DNA of 64,000 bases from Luteipulveratus mongoliensis (GCF_001190945.1 NZ_CP011112.1:3348001-3412000); one strand, 5' to 3'; counted from the first letter of the stretch, positions 25,372 through 35,119 are shown. The notes: generated by a model from the sequence alone, not told the origin. Program-made: numbers and translations.

Positions 25372-27366
25372 GTGGGACTACTGGTCGGCCTGGCCTCTCT
25401 GGTCAACGCCGTCATCATCGCGTTCATCGCTCGTCGGCTGCTGGGTGCGCCGGTGGGCTGGCCGCGGGCCATCCTGCTCAGCCTCATGGTCAACGCGAGC
25501 GTCCCGTCGCTGCTCGACTGGGCGTCGGGTCCGCTGAGCCTGCAACGGAATCCGGCTCAGAACACCGTTGAAGCGGCTCAGACCGCACTGGTCAGCGGGC
25601 TGCTGATCTCGTGGGTGATCGTCGCTGAGGTCGCCCTCCTGGTCATCCTCGAGGCCCTGGTGCCGACCGGCTCGTTGCCCAACCCGATCGATTGGGTGCG
25701 AGGGTTGCCGGCTCGTTGGCGTCGCACCCGTCGCTACGTCCAGATCGTTCGGATCGCCACGCGACACGGGCTGTCCCGCTACTTCCGTCGCGGCCGGACC
25801 TCCGAGTCGCCTGGATCGGACACGGCGCGCGCGCTGCGCGAGGCGCTCACCGAGGGTGGCGTGACGTTCGTCAAGCTCGGGCAGATGCTGTCCACCCGTC
25901 CGGACGTGCTGCCCGCGGCCTTCGTCCGCGAGCTGTCCCGGCTGCACAGCGACGTGCCCCCGCAGCCGTGGAGCGTCGTACAGCAGACCTTGGACACCGA
26001 GCTCGGACGGCCGCACGGCGAGGTCTTCTCGGAGATCGACCAGACGCCGTTCGCCTCGGCCTCGGTCGGGCAGGTGCACCGCGCTCGTCTCGCCGACGGC
26101 CGCGAGGTCGTGGTGAAGGTGCAGCGCTCCGACGCCAGGGCGCAGGTCACCGCTGACCTGGACATCGTGCTGCGGCTCGCCCGCTGGCTCGACCGGCGCA
26201 CGGAGTGGGCGCGCCGGGTCGGTGCGCGCGACCTGGCCCACGGCTTTGCCGAGTCCTTGGACGAAGAGCTCGACTACACCGCCGAGCTCAGCAACGTCTA
26301 CGCCCTCCAGGCCGCGCTCGACGCCGCCGGCGACACTCGCGTCCGGGTGCCGCAGACCTACCCCGCCTGGTGCTCCGAGCGGCTGCTCGTGATGGAACGG
26401 ATGCCCGGCCTCCCGCTCTCGTCCGCTGCGGACCTGCTCGCGACGTTCTCCGACCAGACTCGCCGCGACCTGGCGGAGCACCTGCTGGGCTCGGTCCTGG
26501 ACCAGGTCATCAGCAGCGGTGTCTTCCATGCCGACCTGCACGCCGGCAACGTCTTCATCGATGAGCAGGAGCGCCTCGGGCTGCTCGACCTCGGCTCCGT
26601 GGGACGGCTCGATCGTGGCGCGCGACAGTCGCTCGCCCTGCTGCTGCTCGCGGTCGACCGGCAGGACGGTGCTGCCGCGACGCATGCCCTGGTCGACCTG
26701 CTCGACCGTGGTGAGCACCTCGACGAGCGCCGGCTCGAACGGGACGTGAGCGCCCTGATCATGCGGTACGCCGTCGGCGCGGCCCCGGGACGCAGCAGCC
26801 AGATGTTCGTGGCGATGCTGCGCGTGGTGCTGGCGCACGACCTGTCCGTACCTCCGCAGGTCGCCGCCGCCTTCCGCGCCCTGGGCGCACTCGAGGGCAC
26901 GCTCACGCTGCTCAGCCCGGACGTGGACATGGTGCAGGTCGCGCGAGCCAGGGGTCGATCCCTCCTGCAGCAGCAGCTGTCGCCGCAAGGACTCCGTGAG
27001 CACCTCCAGGACCAGATGGTGGCCATGTTGCCGGTCCTGCAACGACTGCCCGCTCGGCTCGCGAAGGTCACCGAGGACCTCGAGGCCGGCCGGCTCGCCA
27101 TCTCGGTCCGCACCTTCGAGACGCCCCGGGAACGCCGCTTTGTGCGCGGGCTCGCCCAGCAGGTCATCGTCTCGGTCCTGGCCGCGGCCTGCGCCCTCGG
27201 CGGCATCCTCATGGTCATCGCCGAGACCGGGCCGATGATGACGACAACCCTGCGGCTGTACGCCTTCCTCGGCTTCGTGCTGCTGCTGTTCGGCTTCGTT
27301 CTCGGCGCTCGCGCGCTTGTACTCGTGTTCCGGCATGCGCGCGAGCACGCGCTGGACTCACCGTGA
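25372..27366 (+). CDS. AarF/ABC1/UbiB-type kinase with membrane segments at both ends
   Basis: A 664-residue member of the ABC1 atypical kinase family, which supports quinone or lipid metabolism in other bacteria. Residues 1-110 contain three hydrophobic segments. The kinase core shows KLGQ (168-171), ASASVGQVHRA, VVVKVQRS, EELDYTAELSN, FHADLHAGNV (385-394) and LLDLGS (404-409). Two transmembrane helices end the protein (about 585-650). The family usually has HADPHPGN and DFG where this protein has HADLHAGN and DLG. GTG 25372 has a GAGGAGC site. It is monocistronic. Substrate is unknown. Confidence 0.9.
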   Translation: MGLLVGLASLVNAVIIAFIARRLLGAPVGWPRAILLSLMVNASVPSLLDWASGPLSLQRNPAQNTVEAAQTALVSGLLISWVIVAEVALLVILEALVPTGSLPNPIDWVRGLPARWRRTRRYVQIVRIATRHGLSRYFRRGRTSESPGSDTARALREALTEGGVTFVKLGQMLSTRPDVLPAAFVRELSRLHSDVPPQPWSVVQQTLDTELGRPHGEVFSEIDQTPFASASVGQVHRARLADGREVVVKVQRSDARAQVTADLDIVLRLARWLDRRTEWARRVGARDLAHGFAESLDEELDYTAELSNVYALQAALDAAGDTRVRVPQTYPAWCSERLLVMERMPGLPLSSAADLLATFSDQTRRDLAEHLLGSVLDQVISSGVFHADLHAGNVFIDEQERLGLLDLGSVGRLDRGARQSLALLLLAVDRQDGAAATHALVDLLDRGEHLDERRLERDVSALIMRYAVGAAPGRSSQMFVAMLRVVLAHDLSVPPQVAAAFRALGALEGTLTLLSPDVDMVQVARARGRSLLQQQLSPQGLREHLQDQMVAMLPVLQRLPARLAKVTEDLEAGRLAISVRTFETPRERRFVRGLAQQVIVSVLAAACALGGILMVIAETGPMMTTTLRLYAFLGFVLLLFGFVLGARALVLVFRHAREHALDSP

Positions 27367-27422
27367 CAAGAGGCACCCTTTGCGAGACTGCCAGCTACCA
27401 CGCTCCGACGAGATGAGGCCCC

Positions 27423-28388
27423 ATGCTTGCTGTGTACGCCGACCGCCCCTCCCCCGACGCCCCCCTCGACGCGCTCGTCGTCGGTGAGCGACCGGAGCCG
27501 GAGGTACCGGCAGGCCATGTGGCAGTGACGGTCTCGGCCGCCAGCCTCAACATGCACGACCTGTGGACGCTGCGCGGCGTCGGCATCAAGCCGGAGCAGT
27601 TCCCCATGACGCTCGGGATGGACGCCTCCGGCACCCTCGAGGACGGCACCGAGGTCGTGGTCTACCCCGTGATCAGCTCGCCCGGCTGGAGCGGTGACGA
27701 GACTCTCGACCCGCGCCGCACGCTGCTCACCGAGCACCACCAGGGCACCTTCGCCGAACGTGTCGTCGTGCCGGAGCGCAATGTGCTGCCCAAGCCTGCG
27801 GGCCTGAGTCACAGCGAGGCGGCCACGCTCGGGACCGCCTGGCTGACGGCGTACCGCATGCTCTTCACCAAGTCCGGGCTGCGACCGGGCCAGACGATGC
27901 TCGTCCAGGGCGCGTCCGGTGGCGTGTCGACGGCGTTGACCGCGCTGGGTCGCGCTGCCGGACTGCGCGTCTGGGTCACTGGTAGCACCGAGGAAAAGCG
28001 TTCTCTTGCAACGGATCTCGGCGCCCACCAGGTGTTCGAGAGCGGTGCTCGCCTGCCCGAGCGCGTCGACGGCGTCTTCGACTCGGTGGGCAAGGCCACC
28101 TGGTCGCACTCGATCAAGTCGCTCAAGCCGGGCGGCATCGTGGTCACCTGTGGGGCGACGTCCGGCGAGCCCGATTCGGCCGAGCTGACCCGGATCTTCT
28201 TCCAGCAGATGCGCGTGGTCGGCTCGACGATGGGCACCCGCGCCGAGCTCGAAGACCTGCTCCGGCTGTGCGAGACGGCCGGCGTACGTCCTCGGGTCGG
28301 CACCGAGGTGCCGTTGGAGCAAGCGCGTGACGGGTTCGAGACGATGCTGGCGGGTCAGACGGCCGGCAAGATCGTGCTGACCCGCTGA
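27423..28388 (+). CDS. Zinc-binding dehydrogenase family / quinone reductase-like protein
   Basis: A 321-residue medium-chain reductase with an N-terminal GroES-like domain (AGHVAVTVSAASLNMHDLW) and a C-terminal nucleotide-binding domain (MLVQGASGGVSTALTALGRAAG). The catalytic and structural zinc cysteines of alcohol dehydrogenases are absent, which points to a quinone oxidoreductase or enoyl reductase type enzyme using NADPH. The ATG at 27423 lies after GAGGCCCC. It is convergent with dinB. Substrate not assigned. Confidence 0.9.
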   Translation: MLAVYADRPSPDAPLDALVVGERPEPEVPAGHVAVTVSAASLNMHDLWTLRGVGIKPEQFPMTLGMDASGTLEDGTEVVVYPVISSPGWSGDETLDPRRTLLTEHHQGTFAERVVVPERNVLPKPAGLSHSEAATLGTAWLTAYRMLFTKSGLRPGQTMLVQGASGGVSTALTALGRAAGLRVWVTGSTEEKRSLATDLGAHQVFESGARLPERVDGVFDSVGKATWSHSIKSLKPGGIVVTCGATSGEPDSAELTRIFFQQMRVVGSTMGTRAELEDLLRLCETAGVRPRVGTEVPLEQARDGFETMLAGQTAGKIVLTR

Positions 28389-28400
28389 CTGCACGCGCCC

Positions 28401-29795
28401 TCAGTCGGCCTCGGGCGCGCGCCAGTCCGGCGGGTCGGTGGCATGCAGCTCGGCGTCATCGGCGGTGAAGGTGCGAACCGCGCCCGGCTGGGTTCGTGGT
28501 CCTTCGAACCGCACGCTGACCCGGCCGATCCCCGCACCCCACACCCAGCCCGCGCCGTGGACGTCGTGTCGGACGTCCTGGCCGGTACGCCACGTGGTCG
28601 CCGCGGTGGGCCACTCCGCCGTCGCGACGACGGTCGGTGCATCGGTCAGGTCCGCGACGGAGGACTGCGTCGGCTCCTCCGCCACCAGGACCTCCCCCGT
28701 CACGGCCATGCCCGCCTCGTCGTCGAACGCAAGCTGGGTCTGCGCGTGCGCCGTGAAGCCGGAGACCCCTACGCCGAGCAGGCGTAGTCCGTCGGACACA
28801 TCGACGTCAGCAAGCAGCCGCCGGGCGGTGTCGAGCACCACCGCGTGCTCCCCGGTGGCATGGGCCAGAGTCGCCGAGCGGGTGTGGGTCGAGAAGTCGT
28901 GGTGGCGGATCTTGATGGTCACCGTGCGGGCGAACAGCGCGTTCTGCCCGAGCCGGCCCACGACGCGCGTGGCCATGCCCGACAGCTCGGCGTCCAGGCG
29001 TGAGCGGTCGGGCACATCGACATCGAAAGTCTCCTCGGCCGAGATGCTCTTGGTCTCACGCTCGACCACGACGTCACGATCGTCCTGGGCGCGCGCGAGC
29101 CGGTGCAGCCCGTGACCGTGTGAGTCTCCGAAGAGGCTGACCAAGTCAGGCAGCGACATCCGTTGCAGGTCAGCGACTGTCGCGACACCGAAGCTCTTGA
29201 GTCGCTCAGCCGTCGCCGGCCCGACGCCCCCGAGCACCCGGACCGACAGCGGCTCGAGGACCTCCAGCTCACGACCGGCCTCGATCACGACCAGGCCGTG
29301 CGGCTTCTCCAGCTCGGAGCCGATCTTGGCGAGCATCTTGGACGAAGCGACACCTGCTGAAGCCGTCAATCCACCTGTGGCAGAAGCGATCTCATCGATC
29401 AGATCGGCGACCAGGTGGCGTACGCCGTCCACGCTCAAGTCGTGATGCCCCGGCGCGGCGAGGTCGACGTACGCCTCGTCGACGGAGACCTGCTCCACGA
29501 CCGGCGACAGCGCGTGCAGCAGGTCCATGACCACGTGCGAGGAAGCGCGATAGGCCTCGAAACGAGGTGAGAGGTACGCCGTCCCGGGCGGGCAGCGGCG
29601 GCGTGCCTCAGAGGTCGGCATGGCTGATCGCGCGCCATAGGCACGGGCCTCATAGGACGCGGTCGAGACGACACCTCGGGTGCCGATCCCGCCGACGATG
29701 ACCGGTTTGCCACGCAGCGAGGGCTTGTCTCGCTGCTCGACCGCGGCGAAGAACGCATCCAGATCCAGATGGAGGATGCTCGCCTGGGCACGCAC
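28401..29795 (-). CDS. dinB: DNA polymerase IV (Y-family)
   Basis: A translesion DNA polymerase. The N-terminal catalytic motifs are HLDLDAFFAAVEQ (metal ligand Asp), YEARAYGARSAMP, and SVDEAYVDL (catalytic Asp-Glu). Helix-hairpin-helix thumb (GGVGPATAERLKSFGV) and little-finger domain (SAEETFDVDV...RTVTIKIRHHDF) follow. At 464 residues it is longer than E. coli DinB; the extra 80-100 residues form a C-terminal tail with an OB-like WRTGQDVRHDVHGAGWVWG segment, known in actinobacterial DinB2/DinP forms. No beta-clamp peptide was identified with certainty. Start is GTG 29795. Confidence 0.95.
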   Translation of the reverse strand: MRAQASILHLDLDAFFAAVEQRDKPSLRGKPVIVGGIGTRGVVSTASYEARAYGARSAMPTSEARRRCPPGTAYLSPRFEAYRASSHVVMDLLHALSPVVEQVSVDEAYVDLAAPGHHDLSVDGVRHLVADLIDEIASATGGLTASAGVASSKMLAKIGSELEKPHGLVVIEAGRELEVLEPLSVRVLGGVGPATAERLKSFGVATVADLQRMSLPDLVSLFGDSHGHGLHRLARAQDDRDVVVERETKSISAEETFDVDVPDRSRLDAELSGMATRVVGRLGQNALFARTVTIKIRHHDFSTHTRSATLAHATGEHAVVLDTARRLLADVDVSDGLRLLGVGVSGFTAHAQTQLAFDDEAGMAVTGEVLVAEEPTQSSVADLTDAPTVVATAEWPTAATTWRTGQDVRHDVHGAGWVWGAGIGRVSVRFEGPRTQPGAVRTFTADDAELHATDPPDWRAPEAD

Positions 29796-29837
29796 GCCTC
29801 ACATTGTGGGGCCTGGCACCGACAACCCCGACGCGGG

Positions 29838-30887
29838 TCAGCTGAGGGTCAGCACGACCTTGACGTCGTCGTCCTGGCGATCGAACGCCGAGGCGAAGTC
29901 CTCCAGAGCGACACGTCGGGTGATGAGTCGCTGCAGCCAGGACTGATCGGCGTCCTTCAAAGCCTTCGCACCCGCCTCGTAGTGGCGCATGTTGGCGTTG
30001 ACCGAGCCCACCACCGCGCCGTTGTCGAGCACGATGTCCCGGTTGATGGCCCCGAGGTCGAGCTTGGTCTGCTCGCCGGGGTTGGAGATGCCGGTCAGCA
30101 CGATGATCCCGTAGGGGACGTTCTCGGCCAGCACACCTTGAATCACGGGGACCGCGCCGGTGCCCTCGATGACCACGTCCGGCTTGACCTTCTTCATCAC
30201 CGCGTCGGCCGAGTCCGTGTGATACGTCCCGCCCAGGTCCTTGACCAGCTCGGGCTTGAGGCCGTCCTTGGCCCGGTCCAGGACGTGCACCTCGAGACCC
30301 CGCTGCGCGCCGATCATGGCCCCCAGCAACCCAATTGGCCCCGCGCCCGTGACGAGCACAGACTTCGGCTCGAACCAACCACGGTCACCGATCCGGTCCA
30401 CCTGCTCCCAGGCCTTGGCGACCACTGTGGTCGGCTCCATCAGCATGCCGACCTCCGCCAGGGACGCGTCCAGCTTGATCGCCATCTCCGGCTTGACGCG
30501 CCACTGCTCGCTGCCGAAGCCGTGGATCTGCTTGATGCCGTGCTCGGTGTATTCGCCGTTGCGGCACATGTCCCACTCGCCGTGCGCGCACGCACCGCAG
30601 GGCTTCGGGTCGGGCATCCGGACCACGCCCACGATCAGGTCGTCCTTGGCGAAGCCGCTGCCGTCGGGTGCCTCGATGATCTTGCCCAGCGACTCGTGGC
30701 CGAGGATCAGGCGCTCCGAACCCTGGGGCGCCCAGCCATACAGCCCCTCGGAGATCTCGTGGTCCGTGCCGCAGACGCCGAGGGCCAGGCCCTGCACGAG
30801 AACGTCGCCGTCCTTGGCGTCCGGCTCCGGCATGTCGACGACGTCCAGCGAGTCCTTCTGCTGCGGAATGACCGTGAGTGCGCGCAT
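29838..30887 (-). CDS. Glucose 1-dehydrogenase (zinc-dependent MDR)
   Basis: A 349-residue medium-chain dehydrogenase resembling archaeal-type glucose 1-dehydrogenase, which oxidises glucose to gluconolactone with NAD(P). Catalytic-zinc segment VCGTDHEISEG, GHESLGKI, the Cys-rich PCGACAHGEWDMCRNG, the nucleotide-binding VLVTGAGPIGLLGAMIGAQRG, and VIEGTGAVPVIQGVL are visible. Start ATG 30887. It stands alone, divergent from the desaturase. Substrate is by family resemblance only. Confidence 0.88.
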   Translation of the reverse strand: MRALTVIPQQKDSLDVVDMPEPDAKDGDVLVQGLALGVCGTDHEISEGLYGWAPQGSERLILGHESLGKIIEAPDGSGFAKDDLIVGVVRMPDPKPCGACAHGEWDMCRNGEYTEHGIKQIHGFGSEQWRVKPEMAIKLDASLAEVGMLMEPTTVVAKAWEQVDRIGDRGWFEPKSVLVTGAGPIGLLGAMIGAQRGLEVHVLDRAKDGLKPELVKDLGGTYHTDSADAVMKKVKPDVVIEGTGAVPVIQGVLAENVPYGIIVLTGISNPGEQTKLDLGAINRDIVLDNGAVVGSVNANMRHYEAGAKALKDADQSWLQRLITRRVALEDFASAFDRQDDDVKVVLTLS

Positions 30888-30959
30888 GTCTGCACGCTAT
30901 CGACGTCGTACGCCAGGTGGGGGTGCGGCGCGTTCGTCACCCAGACGTACCCCTGGCGT

Positions 30960-30975
30960 TCACTCCTGTGAGTGA
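30960..30975. promoter_or_regulatory. Inverted repeat upstream of the desaturase
   Basis: TCACTC and GAGTGA form perfect 6-bp arms around CTGT, 36 bases upstream of the desaturase ATG and in its divergent promoter region with the dehydrogenase. It could be an operator for a fatty-acid-responsive regulator, but there is no independent support. Confidence 0.3.
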
Positions 30976-31010
30976 CGACGCTTCCGGCGCAACGTCCGTA
31001 TGTTCGCAGC

Positions 31011-32054
31011 ATGTCCACCGAAGCTGTCACCGTCCCGCCCGTCCGCACCCCGACGTCACGAGGTTCTGACTTCGCCGAGCTGTCCCGTCGGATCAAGGCA
31101 GCAGGACTGCTTGAGCGGCAGCCCCGCTACTACCTGCTGCGGGCGACCGCGCTCGGGGGTGTGACCGCAGCGACCGTGGCAGCCTTCGTGATGCTGGGCA
31201 ACTCGTGGTGGCAGCTCGTCGTCGCCGTCGTCCTCGCCGCGCTCTCCGGCCAGCTCGCGCTCATCGCGCACGACCTGGCGCACCGGCAGATCTTCCGGAC
31301 TCGCCGTCCGAGTCAGGCGTGCGGGCTCGTCGTCGGCAACCTGCTGCTCGGTATGAGCTACGGGTGGTGGATGGACAAGCACACCCGGCACCACGCCAAC
31401 CCCAACCATGAAGAGCTCGACCCGGACGTGGCGCCGGACATCATCGTCTGGTCCCAACGGCAGGCCCGCAGCAGCCGCGGCATCGCGCGCCGGCTCGCTC
31501 CGCTCCAGGGATACTTGTTTCTCCCGCTGCTCACGTTCGAAGGTCTGAACCTGCACGCCTCGGCTGTCCGCGCCGTCGCCCGGCCCGGTCTGAAGCAGCG
31601 CCGGATCGAAGCTGTCCTGCTCGTGGGCCACGCAGCCGTCTACATCAGCGCGCTTCTGCTCGTCCTCTCCCCCGCCAAGGCACTCGCGTTCGCCGTCGTG
31701 CACAAGGCTCTCTGGGGCGGGTACCTCGGGGCGATCTTCGCGCCCAACCACAAGGGCATGCCGACCCTGACCGGCAACGACCGACCGGACTTCCTGCGCC
31801 GTCAGGTGCTGACCTCACGCAACGTCACCGGTGGTCGCGTCGTCGATGTCGCGCTCGGTGGGCTGAACCACCAGATCGAGCACCACCTGTTCCCGAGCAT
31901 GGCCACACCCGCACTCCGACAGGCTCGGCCGATCGTGAAGGACTACTGCCGCGAGGTCGGGGTGGACTACGCCGAGGCATCCCTGGTGTCGTCGTACGCC
32001 CAGGCGCTGCGGCACCTGCACCACGTCGGCGCACCGCTGCGCGACGCAGCGTAG
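31011..32054 (+). CDS. Membrane fatty acid desaturase
   Basis: A 347-residue integral-membrane di-iron desaturase that introduces double bonds into acyl chains. The three histidine boxes are present: HDLAH (87-91), HTRHH (124-128) and HQIEHH (near 287). Hydrophobic segments flank them, including TAATVAAFVMLGNSWWQLVVAVVLAAL. It is closest to acyl-lipid desaturases of the DesA/DES6 kind. ATG 31011 is used; a GTG at 30972 is possible in the same frame but neither has a strong ribosome binding site. Electron donor genes are not adjacent. Confidence 0.92.
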   Translation: MSTEAVTVPPVRTPTSRGSDFAELSRRIKAAGLLERQPRYYLLRATALGGVTAATVAAFVMLGNSWWQLVVAVVLAALSGQLALIAHDLAHRQIFRTRRPSQACGLVVGNLLLGMSYGWWMDKHTRHHANPNHEELDPDVAPDIIVWSQRQARSSRGIARRLAPLQGYLFLPLLTFEGLNLHASAVRAVARPGLKQRRIEAVLLVGHAAVYISALLLVLSPAKALAFAVVHKALWGGYLGAIFAPNHKGMPTLTGNDRPDFLRRQVLTSRNVTGGRVVDVALGGLNHQIEHHLFPSMATPALRQARPIVKDYCREVGVDYAEASLVSSYAQALRHLHHVGAPLRDAA

Positions 32055-32154
32055 GTGCCGGCACCCGAACAACCGCCACCGTCGCGCAGGTACGGCATCG
32101 GATCGCAGACAAGGCTGCGGTTCAACGCCAGATCTGCGCGGCGGTCACGACGGA

Positions 32155-34257
32155 TCAGATGCGCCGGTGGACAAGCAACGGCAGCACTCGGGCAGCGCCC
32201 GCCTCGCGCAGGGCCGCGCCGGCGACCGTGACGACCCATCCTGAGGATGACGCGTCCACCACGAGCAGCACGCAGCGCCCGGACACCTCGTCCGCGAGGC
32301 TGCTGGCATCGAGCACCGCGCGCCAGGCCGCCGCCTCATCCGGTGACGGCAGGTCCGCATCCACTGACTGGATGGGCGGCCACGCGGCATAGCTCAGCCG
32401 GCCGACCTCGGCGAGGTGCTGGGCAACACCTGCGGTGACGTCGGTCAGGCCGGCAGCGGGCAGCGAGACGGCCACGTCGGGCCGCTGGGACCAGTCGTCC
32501 TTCCACCCGGCCAGCACCCGGACCGCAGCGTCGAGCAGGTCCTGTGGCGGCTCGGCGTCCTGAGCCAGGACGCCACGGGTGACGTCACGCCACTCGGGAG
32601 CATCGGCGTGCACGATGACCCGGCCGGGATCGGTAGCGAGATGAGCGGGGATACGTCCGCGGGCTCCGAACGCCCCACCCGGCCACATCTTGCGTGGCTC
32701 GAGGAGATGCGTCTGTCCGCGCAGCACACCTCGGACGCCGGCGATGACCTCGTCACTAGCCTGCGCCTGAAGCGGCTCGGGCAGCCGGCCGAGGCAGACG
32801 GAGCACCGGCCGCAGGGCGCAGCGTCCGGATCGTCGAGTGACTCCTGGAGCAGCTGCATCAGACAGGACCCACCGTCGACGTAGCGCCGCATGATGTCGG
32901 CCTCGCGCCGTCGAACGGCGAGGACGCCGTCGTAGTGCTCCTGGTCGTACGTCCAGGGGGTGCCGGTGGCGATCCAGCCCTCATGCGTGCGCTCGACGGC
33001 ACCGTCGACGGCGAGCTGCTTGAGCATCAGCTCCACCCGGGTGCGCCGCAGGCCCGTCTCCGCCTCGAGCGCCGGCACCGACACCGGCTCCTCGTGCTGG
33101 CCCAACGTCGTCAGGAGCTTCTCGATGTGGTCCTGCCGCGGGATGGTCGCCGTTGCGAAGTACTCCCAGACGCCGTCGTCGCCGGCAGACGGCAGCAGCA
33201 CGACCGCCGCATGGTCGATCGCACGACCCGCTCGACCGACCTGCTGGTAGTACGACACCGGCGAGGGCGGCGCGCCGACATGGACCACGAAGCCGAGGTC
33301 CGGCTTGTCGTAACCCATGCCGAGCGCCGAGGTGGCGATCAGCGCCTTGACCTCGTTGGCACGCAGGGCGTCCTCGAGACGCTCGCGCTCGGCGGCGTCG
33401 AGCTGGCCGGTGTACGCGGCCACGGCCAGCCCCGGCGCGTCCCCGTGCCGCGCTCTGATGGCCTCCGCGAGGCGCTCGGCATCGGCCACGGTCAGTGTGT
33501 AGACGATCCCCGACCCGGGCAGCCGAGGTAGGTGCTCCACGACCCACGCGAAGCGCGCGAGCGGGTCCATCCGGGGCAGCACCGTCAGCTGCAGGCTGGA
33601 GCGCGCGAGCGGTCCGCGCAGCACGGTGGTCGACTCGCCGAGCTGGCGCGACAGGTCCTCGGTGACACGGGCGTTGGCGGTCGCCGTGGTGGCCAGCACC
33701 GGCGTCTGCGGGTTGAGCCGTTGCAGGACATCGGCAACGCGCCGGTAGTCCGGACGGAAGTCGTGACCCCAGTCGGAGACCGCGTGTGCCTCGTCCACCA
33801 CCAGCAGGCCAAGACGCCCGGCCAGCGACTCCAGCACCCGTCGGCCAAAGCCTGGGTTGGCCAGCCGCTCGGGCGAGACGAGCAGGACATCGAGGTCGTC
33901 ATCGCGCAGGGCGTCCTCGATGGCCGACCAGTCGGAGATGTTGGAGCTGTTGAGCGTCGCTGCGCGGAGCCCGGCCCGGCCCGCGGCGACGACCTGGTCA
34001 CGCATCAGGGACAGCAGCGGTGACACCACCAAGGTCGGACCGCCGCCACGTTCACGGCTCCACGCCGTGGCCACCCAGTAGACCGCTGACTTGCCCCACC
34101 CGGTCGCCTGCACGACGAGGACCCGCGACCCGGGCTCGGCCAGCGCTCGAACGGCCGTCTCTTGGTCGTCCCGCAGGTGCGATCCGGGGCCCGCAAGGGC
34201 GGACAGCACCCGGTCTGCGGTCGCGATCAGGTCAGCTGTGCCTGAGGTCTGGGTCAT
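32155..34257 (-). CDS. RecQ family ATP-dependent DNA helicase with C-terminal PRTase-like domain
   Basis: A 700-residue superfamily 2 helicase. Motif I is QATGWGKSAVYW (Walker A, with W where RecQ has S), followed by VVSPLLSLMRDQV, DEAH in LLVVDEAHAVSDWGHDFRPDY, TATA, and QQVGRAGRAI (motif VI). A Cys cluster (CLMQLLQ...CGRCSVCLG) forms the RecQ zinc-binding site. The last 60 residues, RCVLLVVDASSSGWVVTVAG and then REAGAARVLPLLVHR, look like a degenerate phosphoribosyltransferase fold. Probably acts in DNA repair or recombination. Start ATG 34257. Confidence 0.92.
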   Translation of the reverse strand: MTQTSGTADLIATADRVLSALAGPGSHLRDDQETAVRALAEPGSRVLVVQATGWGKSAVYWVATAWSRERGGGPTLVVSPLLSLMRDQVVAAGRAGLRAATLNSSNISDWSAIEDALRDDDLDVLLVSPERLANPGFGRRVLESLAGRLGLLVVDEAHAVSDWGHDFRPDYRRVADVLQRLNPQTPVLATTATANARVTEDLSRQLGESTTVLRGPLARSSLQLTVLPRMDPLARFAWVVEHLPRLPGSGIVYTLTVADAERLAEAIRARHGDAPGLAVAAYTGQLDAAERERLEDALRANEVKALIATSALGMGYDKPDLGFVVHVGAPPSPVSYYQQVGRAGRAIDHAAVVLLPSAGDDGVWEYFATATIPRQDHIEKLLTTLGQHEEPVSVPALEAETGLRRTRVELMLKQLAVDGAVERTHEGWIATGTPWTYDQEHYDGVLAVRRREADIMRRYVDGGSCLMQLLQESLDDPDAAPCGRCSVCLGRLPEPLQAQASDEVIAGVRGVLRGQTHLLEPRKMWPGGAFGARGRIPAHLATDPGRVIVHADAPEWRDVTRGVLAQDAEPPQDLLDAAVRVLAGWKDDWSQRPDVAVSLPAAGLTDVTAGVAQHLAEVGRLSYAAWPPIQSVDADLPSPDEAAAWRAVLDASSLADEVSGRCVLLVVDASSSGWVVTVAGAALREAGAARVLPLLVHRRI

Positions 34258-34363
34258 GTCTCGACCGTATGGGCAGCCGACGACAGCAGCACCATCGGCC
34301 GTGACGGGCTGTGGACGATGACGACGGTGGCGAGGGGGCTGTGCAGGACCGGTGGGACCGGCC

Positions 34364-35119
34364 CTACTTCGAGGCCCGCTTCGCCTTCCGGCGGGCGTTC
34401 TCCTCGTGGTCCAGCACCTTGGCGGCCTCAGGCGTCGGTGCCGTCCCTCCGAGCCGCGCCGGCACGTACTTGAGGTCGTCGCCGGTCAGGGTCGGATAGC
34501 TCTCCTGCGCCTCGTGCAGCATCTTCTCCATCACCGTCTTGAGCTCGGCGGTCGCTTCGACGGCGTTGCCACCCGCCTCGAACGTCAGCGGTGCGCCGAC
34601 CGTGATGGTGATGGGTGTCTTGGACCGGCCGAGCTGCTTGGGGTGGTCCTTGGTCCACACGCGGTGGTTGCCCCACGCGATCGTCGGTAGCACCGGGACA
34701 CCGGCCTCCATCGCCATCCGCACCGCGCCGGTCTTGAAGTCACGCAGCTCGAGCGAGCGCGAGATCGTCGTCTCCGGGAAGACGCCCACGATCTCGCCGG
34801 CGCGCAGCGCGCTGACCGCCTCGTCGTACGCCGCGACACCGGACCTGCGGTCCACCGGGATGTGCTTCATCCCGCGCATCAGCGGACCCATGACCCGGTG
34901 GTCGAAGATCTCCTTCTTGGCCATCCACCGCACGAGGCGACGCGACTCGAGCGCCGGCAGACCGGCGTACGCGTAGTCGAAGTAGGACAGGTGGTTCATG
35001 GCCACCACGGCACCGCCGGAGCGCGGGACGTGCTCACCGCCGCTGATGGTGAACTTGAGCCCCTGGGCTGCGAACAGCGTCCTGGCGAAGCCGATGACGG
35101 GCTTGTAGACCGGTTCCAT
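34364..35119 (-). CDS. 1-acyl-sn-glycerol-3-phosphate acyltransferase family protein
   Basis: A 251-residue PlsC-type acyltransferase of phospholipid synthesis, membrane-associated. Catalytic NHLSYFD (NHX4D; H43, D48), the substrate-binding FPETTIS, and the later VPVLPTIAWGNHR are visible. The C-terminus is basic (ENARRKAKRASK). It is followed in the same direction by nothing closely spaced; the alpha/beta hydrolase lies 45 bases upstream on the same strand, so the two may be co-transcribed. Acyl donor is unknown. Confidence 0.92.
   Translation of the reverse strand: MEPVYKPVIGFARTLFAAQGLKFTISGGEHVPRSGGAVVAMNHLSYFDYAYAGLPALESRRLVRWMAKKEIFDHRVMGPLMRGMKHIPVDRRSGVAAYDEAVSALRAGEIVGVFPETTISRSLELRDFKTGAVRMAMEAGVPVLPTIAWGNHRVWTKDHPKQLGRSKTPITITVGAPLTFEAGGNAVEATAELKTVMEKMLHEAQESYPTLTGDDLKYVPARLGGTAPTPEAAKVLDHEENARRKAKRASK

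Noticed and set aside
25378-27348. 656-codon minus-strand open frame over the AarF-type gene
   Set aside because: It is antisense to a gene with clear kinase motifs; composition is typical of a shadow frame.
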